Of a stretch of DNA of 64,000 bases, positions 38,329-47,348 are shown piece after piece (the first letter of the stretch is position 1; every line of letters begins with the position of its first letter). The translations under genes were made by a program, and so were the position numbers. The DNA is from Alteromonadaceae bacterium (lineage in GTDB: Bacteria > Pseudomonadota > Gammaproteobacteria > Enterobacterales > Alteromonadaceae): positions 1 to 64,000 of the forward strand of contig WKFJ01000004.1 in the NCBI GenBank assembly GCA_014872785.1. Reading direction: 5' to 3'. Below the pieces are notes generated by a model. The model saw only the letters and a list, made by a program, of their open reading frames with translations, had not been told where the DNA came from and did no database searches.

Positions 38329-38342
38329 GAAACTGGGAATTA

Positions 38343-38362
38343 CCTGCGCGTGTTTGCGCAGG
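38343..38362. other. GC-rich hairpin between the AspA-like and GCS2-like genes
   Basis: Stem CCTGCGC/GCGCAGG (38343-38349 with 38356-38362), 6-nt loop, no T-run on either strand. It may be a leader structure of the AspA-like gene. Confidence 0.4.
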
Positions 38363-38411
38363 CTTGATTAAGTGGGGGGAGCTTTGGCTTTTTTCAAGCG
38401 CACGGTAAGAC

Positions 38412-38442
38412 AAAAACGCGATTCAGATTTAACCGCGTTTTT
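38412..38442 (-). terminator. Terminator overlapping the end of the GCS2-CBS gene
   Basis: AAAAACGCG (38412-38420) pairs with CGCGTTTTT (38434-38442). The stop codon at 38429-38431 lies in the loop, so the last codons form one arm. T-runs exist on both sides, so it can act in either direction. It should limit but need not abolish readthrough to the AspA-like gene. Confidence 0.6.
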
Positions 38443-40351
38443 CTAACCATTTTGAAAACTCATCCATTAGCTCAGCTTCGGTCAGCATACCTACAAGCCC
38501 ATTACTCGATAGCACAGGCAGGCAGCCCACCTTATTTTGGCGCATAATACTCATGGCGTCTTCAATACTGCTATCAGGGGAAATAGTCACCGGATTTTCA
38601 TTCATGACTTCACGTACGGGCACTAAGTGAACCTCACCACGACCAGCGTACTTGCCATAGATTTGCAAAATGCTGCGGTAAGATACAATGCCAATCAAGT
38701 CCCCTTGCGTGTTTTCTACCGCAAGATGGCGAATGTGATTCCAATGCATAATTTTTGCAGCTAAATCAATTAAGTCATCTGGGTCAACGGTGAAGATATC
38801 AGTAGACATCACCTGTTCTACCGTTTGATTGGTTTGCTTGATGGCGCTTATTTCCGGACAGGAAATATCAGCCCATTCATGCACAGGCAAGCCACTTGCC
38901 TGACGATTCAACATGGACGCCGTCAGTAATGTACTGGCATTATCGCTCTTAAAGCCTTGGTCTAAAATGAAGTTGTAATTCTTCAACATCCAAGTGGCGC
39001 CATTTTGATGCTTTTTAACTCGCTCTTCTACCAGGTCTAAATAGCGGGTGACATCATTGGGATCTATACCTCTGCTCACCAATCCACGCCTCGCTAGCGG
39101 GATTAACTCCTCTACCATTAAGTCCTCAAAGCGATGCTTTTTACCACCAAACCACACCATGTGACATTCCATTGAACGCATCGCGGCATTGTTAAAGTTG
39201 TTTTTGGCGTCAGAGAAGTCCAAATGCTGAGAAATATCCCCTATTTCATCGGCATAACCACACAAACATCCAAGGTAAAATGCCGCATTGGCCATGGTAT
39301 CGATAGGCGTAGGGCCTGCCGGCAAGATACGGTTTTCGATGCGCAAATGTGGTTTATCACCATCAGCGCTTTTAGTAATGCCATAACACGCCCGATTCCA
39401 GCGATAAACCGTGCCATTGTGCAAACACAAAGCCTGCAATTTTGGAATATTGCCGTTGTCTAATGCATCAAAAGGATCGTCTTCAATCTCTTGTGCAAAC
39501 AGCACGCGGAAACGCGCAATGTCCTCTTGGTATAACTCAAGTACAGACTCTTTCACCCAGCTGTTACCAAACCACACTCTTGGTTCTAATTCACGATTGG
39601 ATTTATTTGCCGAACGCGTATCTATGGCTTGCTGAAACAAAGCTATTCTCGACTCATGCCACAAACGTCTGCCCATGAGTAATGGGCTATTCGCAGACAA
39701 CGCCATTAAAGGACCGGTTATCGCTTGGGCAATGTTGTAATACATGGCGAACTTTTCTGGTGACACTTGAAAGTGCAGCTGAAAGCTCGTATTACAGGCC
39801 TCAATGAGCACGTTGTCGTGGGTGAACATCAGCTCATCTAAACCTTTAATATTGAGGCGATTGTCTTCACCACGCATCCCACAAAGTACATCATTCAACA
39901 TTCGATAGCGCGGCTTCGGGGTTATATTATCTAGGTTCAGATCCGACTTTTTGATCGTAGGTAAGATGCCTGTTTGCAGCACGTGTGCACCTAATTTAGA
40001 TGCCTTTGCTTTTAACTGCCCCGTCAGGTCTATCAGCTGGTCTTCTATTCGACGTAGACTCGAACGGTCAAACTCTTGTGGGTCGAGGTTGGCTTCGAGA
40101 TTGAAAAGTGCCAACTCTTCGGTGAAATAACTGCTTTGTAGCTGCTCCATCAACTCCACGGCAATCGAGGCCGGACGCATGTTTTGATTGACTAAAAAGA
40201 ACTCTTGTTCAGCCCCGATTCGGCTGACGTTCTTCTCGAACATGTCATGGTCTAACATGTGTTCCAGTGCCTGGATATCACGCAGAAGGTGACGCATAAA
40301 CAAGCGCAATTCCGAGGCGGTTTTGCTCGTGCTTACATCGTGCTGGCCCAT
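38429..40351 (-). CDS. GCS2-like carboxylate-amine ligase with C-terminal CBS pair
   Basis: A 640-aa protein. The first 450 residues resemble the glutamate-cysteine ligase type 2 (GCS2) group, with the metal and ATP site opening RIGAEQEFFLV near 45-55 and the HLRIENRILPAGPTP segment. Such enzymes join an amino acid to a carboxylate using ATP. Two CBS domains follow (about 515-565 and 583-635), which usually bind adenine nucleotides and act as energy-state switches. The combination means a ligase under nucleotide control. It is not the gshA housekeeping enzyme, which lacks CBS domains. GGGGGC before ATG 40351 is a fair ribosome binding site. It is divergent from the ATP-grasp/esterase genes across a 233-bp gap. 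Confidence 0.85.
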   Translation of the reverse strand: MGQHDVSTSKTASELRLFMRHLLRDIQALEHMLDHDMFEKNVSRIGAEQEFFLVNQNMRPASIAVELMEQLQSSYFTEELALFNLEANLDPQEFDRSSLRRIEDQLIDLTGQLKAKASKLGAHVLQTGILPTIKKSDLNLDNITPKPRYRMLNDVLCGMRGEDNRLNIKGLDELMFTHDNVLIEACNTSFQLHFQVSPEKFAMYYNIAQAITGPLMALSANSPLLMGRRLWHESRIALFQQAIDTRSANKSNRELEPRVWFGNSWVKESVLELYQEDIARFRVLFAQEIEDDPFDALDNGNIPKLQALCLHNGTVYRWNRACYGITKSADGDKPHLRIENRILPAGPTPIDTMANAAFYLGCLCGYADEIGDISQHLDFSDAKNNFNNAAMRSMECHMVWFGGKKHRFEDLMVEELIPLARRGLVSRGIDPNDVTRYLDLVEERVKKHQNGATWMLKNYNFILDQGFKSDNASTLLTASMLNRQASGLPVHEWADISCPEISAIKQTNQTVEQVMSTDIFTVDPDDLIDLAAKIMHWNHIRHLAVENTQGDLIGIVSYRSILQIYGKYAGRGEVHLVPVREVMNENPVTISPDSSIEDAMSIMRQNKVGCLPVLSSNGLVGMLTEAELMDEFSKWLEKRG

Positions 40352-40584
40352 TCCAGCCCCCTTTTAATTTTCAGTTGTAAATCCAATATCGACTATTGCT
40401 GCTAGGCGTGAGCCTGTACCGCAGTAACATGAAAATTCGTTAATTTGACTATACGCGCTAAAAATTGGTTTGTTAAATTTTTTATAAGCTGTTGTTTTCC
40501 CCCTTCCTTGGCATTGCAAAATAGCCAAAATAAGACTAGAAAATGAATAGGAATGTGCCAGCGCTTAATAATGGGAGAGCAATA

Positions 40585-41814
40585 ATGGGATATAAAAAGG
40601 TAGGTTTACTGTTAGGTGATGAGGAAGACTGGCCAAGAGCCTTGGAAGGGTTAGCCAGACGCATGGGCAAACACTATCACTATCAAAACAACAGTATCGA
40701 CGTCGATGTCGAACGCGTGCGCATCCATCCGTTTAGCCTGCAGCACGGCACCAGTTACTCGCTAGTAATAGACCGACTTGCCTACTGGCATTTCACACCT
40801 CGTGAATGGCTAAAAAAAGCAGCTCTAATGAACGACCTCTATCTTCTCAATAACCCATTTACTTTTCAAAGCATGGAAAAACACAGCGCGTACTGTGCCA
40901 TGATGCGATTGGGTATGAACGTTCCTGAGACCTGGTTCTTGCCGCCCAAAATTGGACCAGATAACAAAAAATACGGCACCACAGCGTCCAAATATCACGA
41001 CCTATTTGATTTACCTGAGATTGCTAAAAACATTGGCTATCCAGTATTTATGAAACCGTTTGATGGCGGCGGGTGGCGCGGCGTCACCAAAGTAGATAAC
41101 GAAGCTGAACTTCTCGCCGCTTATGACGCTTCAGAAACCGAATTAATGCACGTACAAAAAGGGCTGGATAATTTCGATGTATTCGTGCGTTCATTGGGCA
41201 TAGGCCCTGATGTACGCAGCTTTAAATACGATCCTGATCAGCCGCAACATCTGCGTTATGTGCTAGAAGATAACTTTATTGACGATGAAACCCAGTGGGA
41301 AGCGCAAGTCACCACCAAAGTTATTAACGCGTTTTTCCGCTGGGACTTTAATTCCTGTGAAGCGATATATAAAGACGGTCGTTTGTGGCCAATGGACTTT
41401 GCCAATGCCTGCCCTGATATTGCCATCACCAGCCTGCATTACTACTTCCCTTGGGCGATATCGTCTTTGTGGGCGTGGAGTGTGTTCTGTATGGTAACCA
41501 AGCGCCCTATGCACGTGACCATGGACATTCGCCCTTTTATCGATATTGCCGATTCTGACCGGAGCTACAAAGAAAAGTTAACCGAATACGGTAAGCTCGC
41601 CGATCAGCATCTGGATACTGAACGTTACTGGGATTTTCGCCACACCGCACTCAAACATCTTGACGAAGTCATGTGGGAATTTGTGCGTTCGCCCGAATTC
41701 GACAATATCATAGTGACCACCGTACAAGAGCTGTTCCCCGTGCACGAGCATGAGCAATTTATCAACCATTACCGAGGGCTTTTAGGCAAATGGGTGCAGG
41801 ATAATAACCGCTGA
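40585..41814 (+). CDS. ATP-grasp ligase (first of two in cluster)
   Basis: A 409-aa protein with an ATP-grasp fold: pre-ATP-grasp region with LLLGDEEDWPRALEGLA at the start, nucleotide-binding K157 in FMKPFDGGGWRG (about 155-167) and a metal-site segment LWPMDFANACPD. ATP-grasp enzymes activate a carboxylate as acyl phosphate and couple it to an amine. I cannot assign a substrate. ATG 40585, with GGGAGA before it, is preferred over the in-frame ATG at 40543. It heads a plus-strand run of four genes and is divergent from the GCS2-CBS ligase. Confidence 0.85.
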   Translation: MGYKKVGLLLGDEEDWPRALEGLARRMGKHYHYQNNSIDVDVERVRIHPFSLQHGTSYSLVIDRLAYWHFTPREWLKKAALMNDLYLLNNPFTFQSMEKHSAYCAMMRLGMNVPETWFLPPKIGPDNKKYGTTASKYHDLFDLPEIAKNIGYPVFMKPFDGGGWRGVTKVDNEAELLAAYDASETELMHVQKGLDNFDVFVRSLGIGPDVRSFKYDPDQPQHLRYVLEDNFIDDETQWEAQVTTKVINAFFRWDFNSCEAIYKDGRLWPMDFANACPDIAITSLHYYFPWAISSLWAWSVFCMVTKRPMHVTMDIRPFIDIADSDRSYKEKLTEYGKLADQHLDTERYWDFRHTALKHLDEVMWEFVRSPEFDNIIVTTVQELFPVHEHEQFINHYRGLLGKWVQDNNR

Positions 41815-41896
41815 GTGATTTTTGCGAAAAAATGCTTGGTAGACGCTTATTTCTGGGTATGATGCCAGTGAGATTAAAAAGTAGTATCGAGCAAGA

Positions 41897-42976
41897 ATGA
41901 TAGAAACCAGCACCATCAACTTTGAAGTGACCTGTAACACGCCCCCGATGTCAGTATGCATCACGGGCAATCACGAGACGTTGGGTAATTGGCAACCCGA
42001 AGGCTTGCCTTTACGTCACCGCAATGGTGTGTGGCAATCATCGTTAGATGTACCCAAAGGCACTTGGTTAGAATTCAAAGTTACTGACGGCACCTGGGAA
42101 AAAGAGGCAGCCATTGCCAACAGTTTGGAAAAAGAAAATCTGCGCTTATTTGCAGATGAAGACAAACATGTGCAGTTGCACATCAATGACTGGTTACAAA
42201 ACCCTCAGCCAATGCAAGATAATATTCTTGGTCATGTTGATTACTTAGGACACTTTTCCGGTGACGGCATTCGCGACCGCGAAGTTATCGTGTGGTTGCC
42301 CACCCAATACTTCGCCAAACCAAAGCAAAAGTTTCCGGTGTTATACATGCACGATGGACAAAATCTGGTTGACCCTAATACCGCATTTCTCAATAGCGAT
42401 TGGGGCATGGACGAAACTGTGGAGCGCTTGGCAGCCGAGCGCAGAATCACCCCACCTATCATTGTCGGTCTTTACAACACGTCTGATAGGCTAGAGGAAT
42501 ATAACGATACTCAACTGGGTAGAGACTATCTAAAATTCATCGTTGAGAAAATCAAACCGCTAATAGACGAGCGTTACAGAACCTATAAAAGTAAACAGCA
42601 TACCGCCGTTATGGGATCGTCGATGGGTGGCTTGATCTCATTTTTAGCAACCTGGTATTACCCAAATGTCTTCGGCAAAGCTGCGTGTTTGTCTCCCATG
42701 TTTTGGGGCAAACGACACGTCAAAGTTAACGCCTGGAAAATGGTAGAGGATAATAAATCCTCAAGTTTTGACAGCAAAATATATCTAGATAACGGTACCG
42801 TAGCCTTGGAACGCGCATTGATGCCGGGATGTTTAAATATGGTGCGCGTTCTAGAAGCAAAGGGTTATCAACAAGGTGACAATCTTGAGTGGTTCAAAGA
42901 CGAGGGCGCATTGCATGATGAAAATGCGTGGGCTCAGCGTGTTTGGCGACCACTGGAGTTTATGTTTGGCAAGTAG
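41897..42976 (+). CDS. CBM20-like domain fused to esterase-D type hydrolase
   Basis: A 359-aa fusion. Residues about 5-105 look like a starch-binding CBM20 module (VTGNHETLGNWQPEGLPL-like start and WQSSLDVPKGTWLEFKVT). The rest is an esterase D/enterochelin-esterase-like alpha/beta hydrolase with LYMHDGQNL, nucleophile S242 in GSSMGG and a terminal GALHDENAW carrying the His. There is no signal peptide, so the sugar-binding-like module acts in the cytosol. It lies between two ATP-grasp genes, and the next gene starts 68 bp after its stop. It probably trims or transfers an ester-linked group on the cluster product. Confidence 0.83.
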   Translation: MIETSTINFEVTCNTPPMSVCITGNHETLGNWQPEGLPLRHRNGVWQSSLDVPKGTWLEFKVTDGTWEKEAAIANSLEKENLRLFADEDKHVQLHINDWLQNPQPMQDNILGHVDYLGHFSGDGIRDREVIVWLPTQYFAKPKQKFPVLYMHDGQNLVDPNTAFLNSDWGMDETVERLAAERRITPPIIVGLYNTSDRLEEYNDTQLGRDYLKFIVEKIKPLIDERYRTYKSKQHTAVMGSSMGGLISFLATWYYPNVFGKAACLSPMFWGKRHVKVNAWKMVEDNKSSSFDSKIYLDNGTVALERALMPGCLNMVRVLEAKGYQQGDNLEWFKDEGALHDENAWAQRVWRPLEFMFGK

Positions 42977-43044
42977 CCGCTGACGTATCGGGCGGCAAAT
43001 CTGATACGGTTTGTTCGAAGCGACAACATGTAAAAGGGGAAGTC

Positions 43045-44208
43045 ATGAATTTTATCTTTTTATCACCACAGTTTCCGCCCAACTATTACCTCTTTTGCGA
43101 GGGTTTAAAGAAGCGTGGTGTCAAAGTGCTAGGGCTCTCTGACGCACCACTGGAGAGCTTGTCCCCTAACCTCATCGCTAACATGACCGACTACTATCAA
43201 GTACCATCATTGGAAAAATATGAAGATGTCTACCGAGGTGTTGCGCACTTTATTCACAAGCACGGACGAATTCACCAAATTAATGCCCACAACGAACACT
43301 GGTTAGAGCTTGAGGCGCATTTGCGCACCGACTTCAACATTCCCGGTATTAATCAGAGCATGTTGCCGGATGTAAAAAACAAGTCCGACATGAAGCGACG
43401 CTTTAGACAAGCAGGATGCAACGTAGTCGAAGGGGCAACGGTCGATACCAATGAACAGGCTTACGACTTCGTTAGTAAATTTGAATACCCAATCGTAGCC
43501 AAGCCCGATAAAGGTGTCGGTGCTTCAGGTACCTATCGCCTTACCAATCACGGTGACCTGGAAGAATTTTTACGTGTGCGAGGCGAAGGCACCTTCTTTT
43601 TTGAAGAATTCATTGAAGGTGACATATTCACCTGTGATGGCATGGTTGATTACAACGGCAAGCCATTGTTTATGATGTCCAGTACCTATTCAACTGGGGT
43701 GATGGATATTGTTAATAAAGACCTTGATATGTACTACTACTATCAAAAAAATACCCCTGAAGATATTGTCGCAGAAGGTATGAAGCTGCTGAAAGAGTAC
43801 GACTTGCGCATGCAGTTTTTTCATTTTGAATTTTTCAGGCGTCATAAGGACGGTAAGTTAATCACCCTCGAAGTGAACATGAGACCACCAGGTGGCCGTT
43901 CAATGGACATGTTCAACTTCGCCACAGATATGAATTTGTACGACGAATGGGCGAATGTACTTTGTCACAACAGTCTAACTCAGCCATTTTCCATCAATTA
44001 CTACTGCGCCTACGTAGGACGCAAGAGCCGCTATCAATACCTGCGCAGTCACGAAGACGTAATGCAACAGTACGGTCACCTGATGCGCTACCAAGGGGAA
44101 GTGCCACAGGTATTTTCACGGGCGATGGGGCAACACTGTTACATACTTTGCACGCCTGACAAAGACGAAATGTTAGGTGTCTGCAACGCGATATTAGAAC
44201 ACCGATAA
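43045..44208 (+). CDS. ATP-grasp ligase (second of two in cluster)
   Basis: A 387-aa ATP-grasp enzyme of the carbamoyl phosphate synthase-like group. Opening MNFIFLSPQFPPNYYLFCEGL, then K153 in VAKPDKGVGASGTY, the FEEFIEGD segment, and the metal-binding E276-V-N278-M-R280 (LEVNMRPPGG). It is more conventional than the first ATP-grasp of the cluster and not closely similar to it. The products probably contain two amide bonds or one amide plus another activated bond. The in-frame upstream part from 42928 overlaps the previous gene, and the ATG at 43045 with AAAGGGGAAG before it is the clear start. 11 bp separate it from the next esterase. Confidence 0.88.
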   Translation: MNFIFLSPQFPPNYYLFCEGLKKRGVKVLGLSDAPLESLSPNLIANMTDYYQVPSLEKYEDVYRGVAHFIHKHGRIHQINAHNEHWLELEAHLRTDFNIPGINQSMLPDVKNKSDMKRRFRQAGCNVVEGATVDTNEQAYDFVSKFEYPIVAKPDKGVGASGTYRLTNHGDLEEFLRVRGEGTFFFEEFIEGDIFTCDGMVDYNGKPLFMMSSTYSTGVMDIVNKDLDMYYYYQKNTPEDIVAEGMKLLKEYDLRMQFFHFEFFRRHKDGKLITLEVNMRPPGGRSMDMFNFATDMNLYDEWANVLCHNSLTQPFSINYYCAYVGRKSRYQYLRSHEDVMQQYGHLMRYQGEVPQVFSRAMGQHCYILCTPDKDEMLGVCNAILEHR

Positions 44209-44219
44209 CGGAGACAAAC

Positions 44220-44960
44220 ATGCATATCGAATATCACAAATGGTATAGCGAGCGCTTGGGTCGCGACATGGAATTGAAAGTCTACGGTCACTATGGCAAA
44301 CCGGTATTGGTGTTCCCTAGTTCAGGTGGTCGCTTTCACGAATACGAAGATTTTAAAATGATTGAAGCAGCCGCGCCTTTTATCAATGAAGGCAAGGTGA
44401 AATTCATCTGTATCGACAGTATCGACAAAGAAACCTGGCTCAACAAAGATGCCTCGGACGCCCACATCGGTGGTCGTCACGAAGCTTTTCATCGTTATGT
44501 GACACAGGAAGTCGTGCCTTTTATCTATGAGCTGTGTGGTGGCGCAATCGGTATTTGTACACACGGTTGTAGTATGGGCGCTTATCACGCCGCCAACTTC
44601 TTCTTCAAAGACCCTGAAATCTTCGATGCGGTACTGGCGTTTAGTGGCGTCTACGATGTCAAACGCGTTTTGCAACGGGATTACAATTCAGAGCAAATCT
44701 ATTTCAATTCCCCTTTGGATTACTTGCCTAACATGGGAGATCCCTGGTTCCTCACACGTTATCAGCACAGTAAAATTGTTATTTGTGTTGGGCAAGGAGC
44801 ATGGGAAGACGAAATGCGTGAGGATACAGCACAACTGCGCTCCATATTAGAGGCTAAAGGCATTGATGCTTGGATTGACTTTTGGGGTTACGACGTTGAC
44901 CACGATTGGCCTTGGTGGCGCAAACAAATCGTTCACTTTCTACCGCATATTACCGACTAG
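44220..44960 (+). CDS. Putative esterase (last gene of the ATP-grasp cluster)
   Basis: A 246-aa alpha/beta hydrolase with nucleophile S118 in G-C-S-M-G and a C-terminal DVDHDWPWWRKQ motif. No signal peptide. It shares full length and sequence with the esterase at 34775. The GGAG ribosome binding site is good, and it is 11 bp downstream of the second ATP-grasp gene. Together with the preceding CBM20-esterase it gives the cluster two serine hydrolases. Possible roles are removal of a protecting ester or an acyltransferase-like step. It is convergent with the hybrid kinase gene. Confidence 0.87.
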   Translation: MHIEYHKWYSERLGRDMELKVYGHYGKPVLVFPSSGGRFHEYEDFKMIEAAAPFINEGKVKFICIDSIDKETWLNKDASDAHIGGRHEAFHRYVTQEVVPFIYELCGGAIGICTHGCSMGAYHAANFFFKDPEIFDAVLAFSGVYDVKRVLQRDYNSEQIYFNSPLDYLPNMGDPWFLTRYQHSKIVICVGQGAWEDEMREDTAQLRSILEAKGIDAWIDFWGYDVDHDWPWWRKQIVHFLPHITD

Positions 44961-44969
44961 GTTAGAGTC

Positions 44970-47348
44970 TTAACAATACTGCCGCACAAGTTGTTCCAAC
45001 TCGGTTCGCTCAAAGGGCTTGCCGAGGTGGCCATTCATGCCAATTTCTCGATAATGCTGAACCTCAGTGTCAAGCACGTTAGCAGTCAGAGCGATTACGG
45101 GTAGCTTTTCTTTATCATATTCGCTGCGTATCGCTTTAGTAGCGCTAACGCCATCCATTACCGGCATCTGAATATCCATCAACACCAGTGAATAATCTTG
45201 CCGTTTAATCTTTTCAATTGCTTCTTGGCCATTTTCAGCCATATCTACATTAACCGGCAACGACTCCAACATTTGCGATGCAATCAATCGATTGATTTCA
45301 TTATCTTCCACCAATAGCAGTCTTGAGCTTGCCTCTTTGGTCGTTCTGTTGATTTCGGTAGTATTATTTGTATTGTCGTTGGTATTGCCTTGTGCGGTCG
45401 AGATGTCTTTTGATTGGTCACCATTTAACGGTAATTTTACTGACTCCCATGTGCCTGACATCACCTGTTCCAGCGCGCGCCTGAAATCGCACAACAACAA
45501 TGGTTTGTTCAAAATAGGGAGCTCGTCGACACTTTCTAACTGTTCGCGAATAAACTGCGAATCAAAAGCGGTGAACACAATAGGGAAAGCCGGACCAGAT
45601 TTAGTGGCGTGCCATTTCTTTAGTAACAACAAGCCATTTTGTTTAGGTAAATGCCAGTCGATTAAGCCGAAGTCAAAATCTTCTGCCGCCGACAACCTTG
45701 CAGCATCAGGCACCGTGCTAACCCATTTGGCTTCTATGCCACAAAGACTCGCCATTTTTAAGGTAATTTCCGCGGTTAATGGGTTGTCCTCTAGCAATAT
45801 TAAACGTTTCCCTTGCAGTGCTGTCGATCGTCCTAAACCAGACGCATCTACGTTATTGGCAGCCGGTTCGTAGGGCAAACGAACCTCAAAAGTAGAGCCG
45901 GTTCCCGCTTGACTGCGCACAGAAATGGAACCGCCCATAAGTTCGCTGAGCAACTTAGTTATGGATAAGCCAAGTCCAGTACCACCGTATTTACGCGTGG
46001 TGGACTCATCTGCCTGAGTAAAGCGCTCAAACAGTGTACGTTGCTGCTGTTCAGTAAGGCCAATACCGGTGTCGGTAACACTTAATAAAAGCTCGTGCTC
46101 GTGTTCTTTTGCATCCAATGCTGCGGACACAATTACGTGTCCCTGTTCGGTAAACTTGACCGCATTGGAGACAAGGTTGGTGAGCACCTGACCGATACGC
46201 ACCGGGTCGCCCATCAGTCGCTCAGCAACTGCTTCGTCTAGGTCAAAAATAAGCTCGACCCCCTTATCTGCTGCGGATTTACCCAGAAGCGCTTTGATGT
46301 TGTGAAACAACTCTTTGAGCTCAAATGGAGTATGTTCAATATCAAGTTTTTCAGACTCTATCTTTGAAAAATCGAGAATGTCATTGACGATGCGAAGTAA
46401 AGATCTAGCAGAAAATAAAAGTTTATTCACATAATCGCGCTGCATCTCATTTACGCCAGAGGCGAGTGTTAAATCGGCCAAACCGATAATACCGTTTAGC
46501 GGCGTGCGAATTTCATGAGACATGTTGGATAAAAAGGCCGATTTTGCCTCTACTGCTGCATTAGCCAGCTTGTTTCGGTGAATAAGCTCTCTTTGATGTC
46601 TAAGTAGCACTATGATAACTAGCATACCTACTGCAAAAAACACCAATAACAAGTAGCTATTTTGCAGTTGTGAATAATGCCGAACATCAGCCGATTTGCG
46701 ATTGAGCACCTGGGTAAGTTGATTAGATAATTCAACGTTGCGTATCTCGGTTAAGATACGCTGACTTTCCGGAAGGTTAATCAAAATAAACTGTAGATGT
46801 TCACGAAGCATTGGCCACTGCATACCTTGTTCATTGATAACCGATAACTTTTCTTCGTGTTCCTGCACGAAGTTATTTAGTTGCTGTGCGCTCTGACGCG
46901 TAGGAAACTCCATGTAATACAAGGTTTTAGAAACCATACTGAGTCCTAACTGCCCAGCATCGCCGCCAATTTCTAAGTAGAATCCGCCGGCAGACGCGAC
47001 AAAGCGCTCGGATACTGTCAGTACCGTGCTTAATTGCAAATATTGATTAACAAGATTGTTATAGTCTTGCGCGGCTGATTGCAGGGTAGGCAAGGAATTG
47101 GTTGTTCGTAAAAGTGCTTCCAAATCAAATTGCAATTGAGCATGACGGTCATAATTCGAATGCACCGATTTGCCAATCATCAGAGATTCAGTGGTCAAAT
47201 TGGAGATCGCATTCTCAATTTCAAAAATATGAGCAACGTCCAGCTCGGCATTTTCGTAGGCGCGTTTAGCGTCGATATAAGCGATACCGGCACTTAACAT
47301 GCCTAGCATAACCAATAGTTCAATGATGAAATGGTGATACTTATTCAT
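44970..47348 (-). CDS. Membrane hybrid histidine kinase with helical periplasmic sensor and two receivers
   Basis: A 792-aa kinase. A transmembrane helix (about 6-24), an all-helical periplasmic domain (25-225) that resembles DAHL-type sensors, and a second transmembrane helix (about 228-250) come first. HisKA (NMSHEIRTPLNG), HATPase (GIGL and GGTGLGL motifs), a receiver (aspartate in FGLIDWHLP, after LLEDN) and a second, canonical receiver (LVLMDIQMPVMDG) follow. The two receivers may relay or tune phosphate. Its start overlaps the end of the di-heme cytochrome c peroxidase gene by 4 bp, so the two are translated together. A separate output regulator is not adjacent. Confidence 0.9.
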   Translation of the reverse strand: MNKYHHFIIELLVMLGMLSAGIAYIDAKRAYENAELDVAHIFEIENAISNLTTESLMIGKSVHSNYDRHAQLQFDLEALLRTTNSLPTLQSAAQDYNNLVNQYLQLSTVLTVSERFVASAGGFYLEIGGDAGQLGLSMVSKTLYYMEFPTRQSAQQLNNFVQEHEEKLSVINEQGMQWPMLREHLQFILINLPESQRILTEIRNVELSNQLTQVLNRKSADVRHYSQLQNSYLLLVFFAVGMLVIIVLLRHQRELIHRNKLANAAVEAKSAFLSNMSHEIRTPLNGIIGLADLTLASGVNEMQRDYVNKLLFSARSLLRIVNDILDFSKIESEKLDIEHTPFELKELFHNIKALLGKSAADKGVELIFDLDEAVAERLMGDPVRIGQVLTNLVSNAVKFTEQGHVIVSAALDAKEHEHELLLSVTDTGIGLTEQQQRTLFERFTQADESTTRKYGGTGLGLSITKLLSELMGGSISVRSQAGTGSTFEVRLPYEPAANNVDASGLGRSTALQGKRLILLEDNPLTAEITLKMASLCGIEAKWVSTVPDAARLSAAEDFDFGLIDWHLPKQNGLLLLKKWHATKSGPAFPIVFTAFDSQFIREQLESVDELPILNKPLLLCDFRRALEQVMSGTWESVKLPLNGDQSKDISTAQGNTNDNTNNTTEINRTTKEASSRLLLVEDNEINRLIASQMLESLPVNVDMAENGQEAIEKIKRQDYSLVLMDIQMPVMDGVSATKAIRSEYDKEKLPVIALTANVLDTEVQHYREIGMNGHLGKPFERTELEQLVRQYC

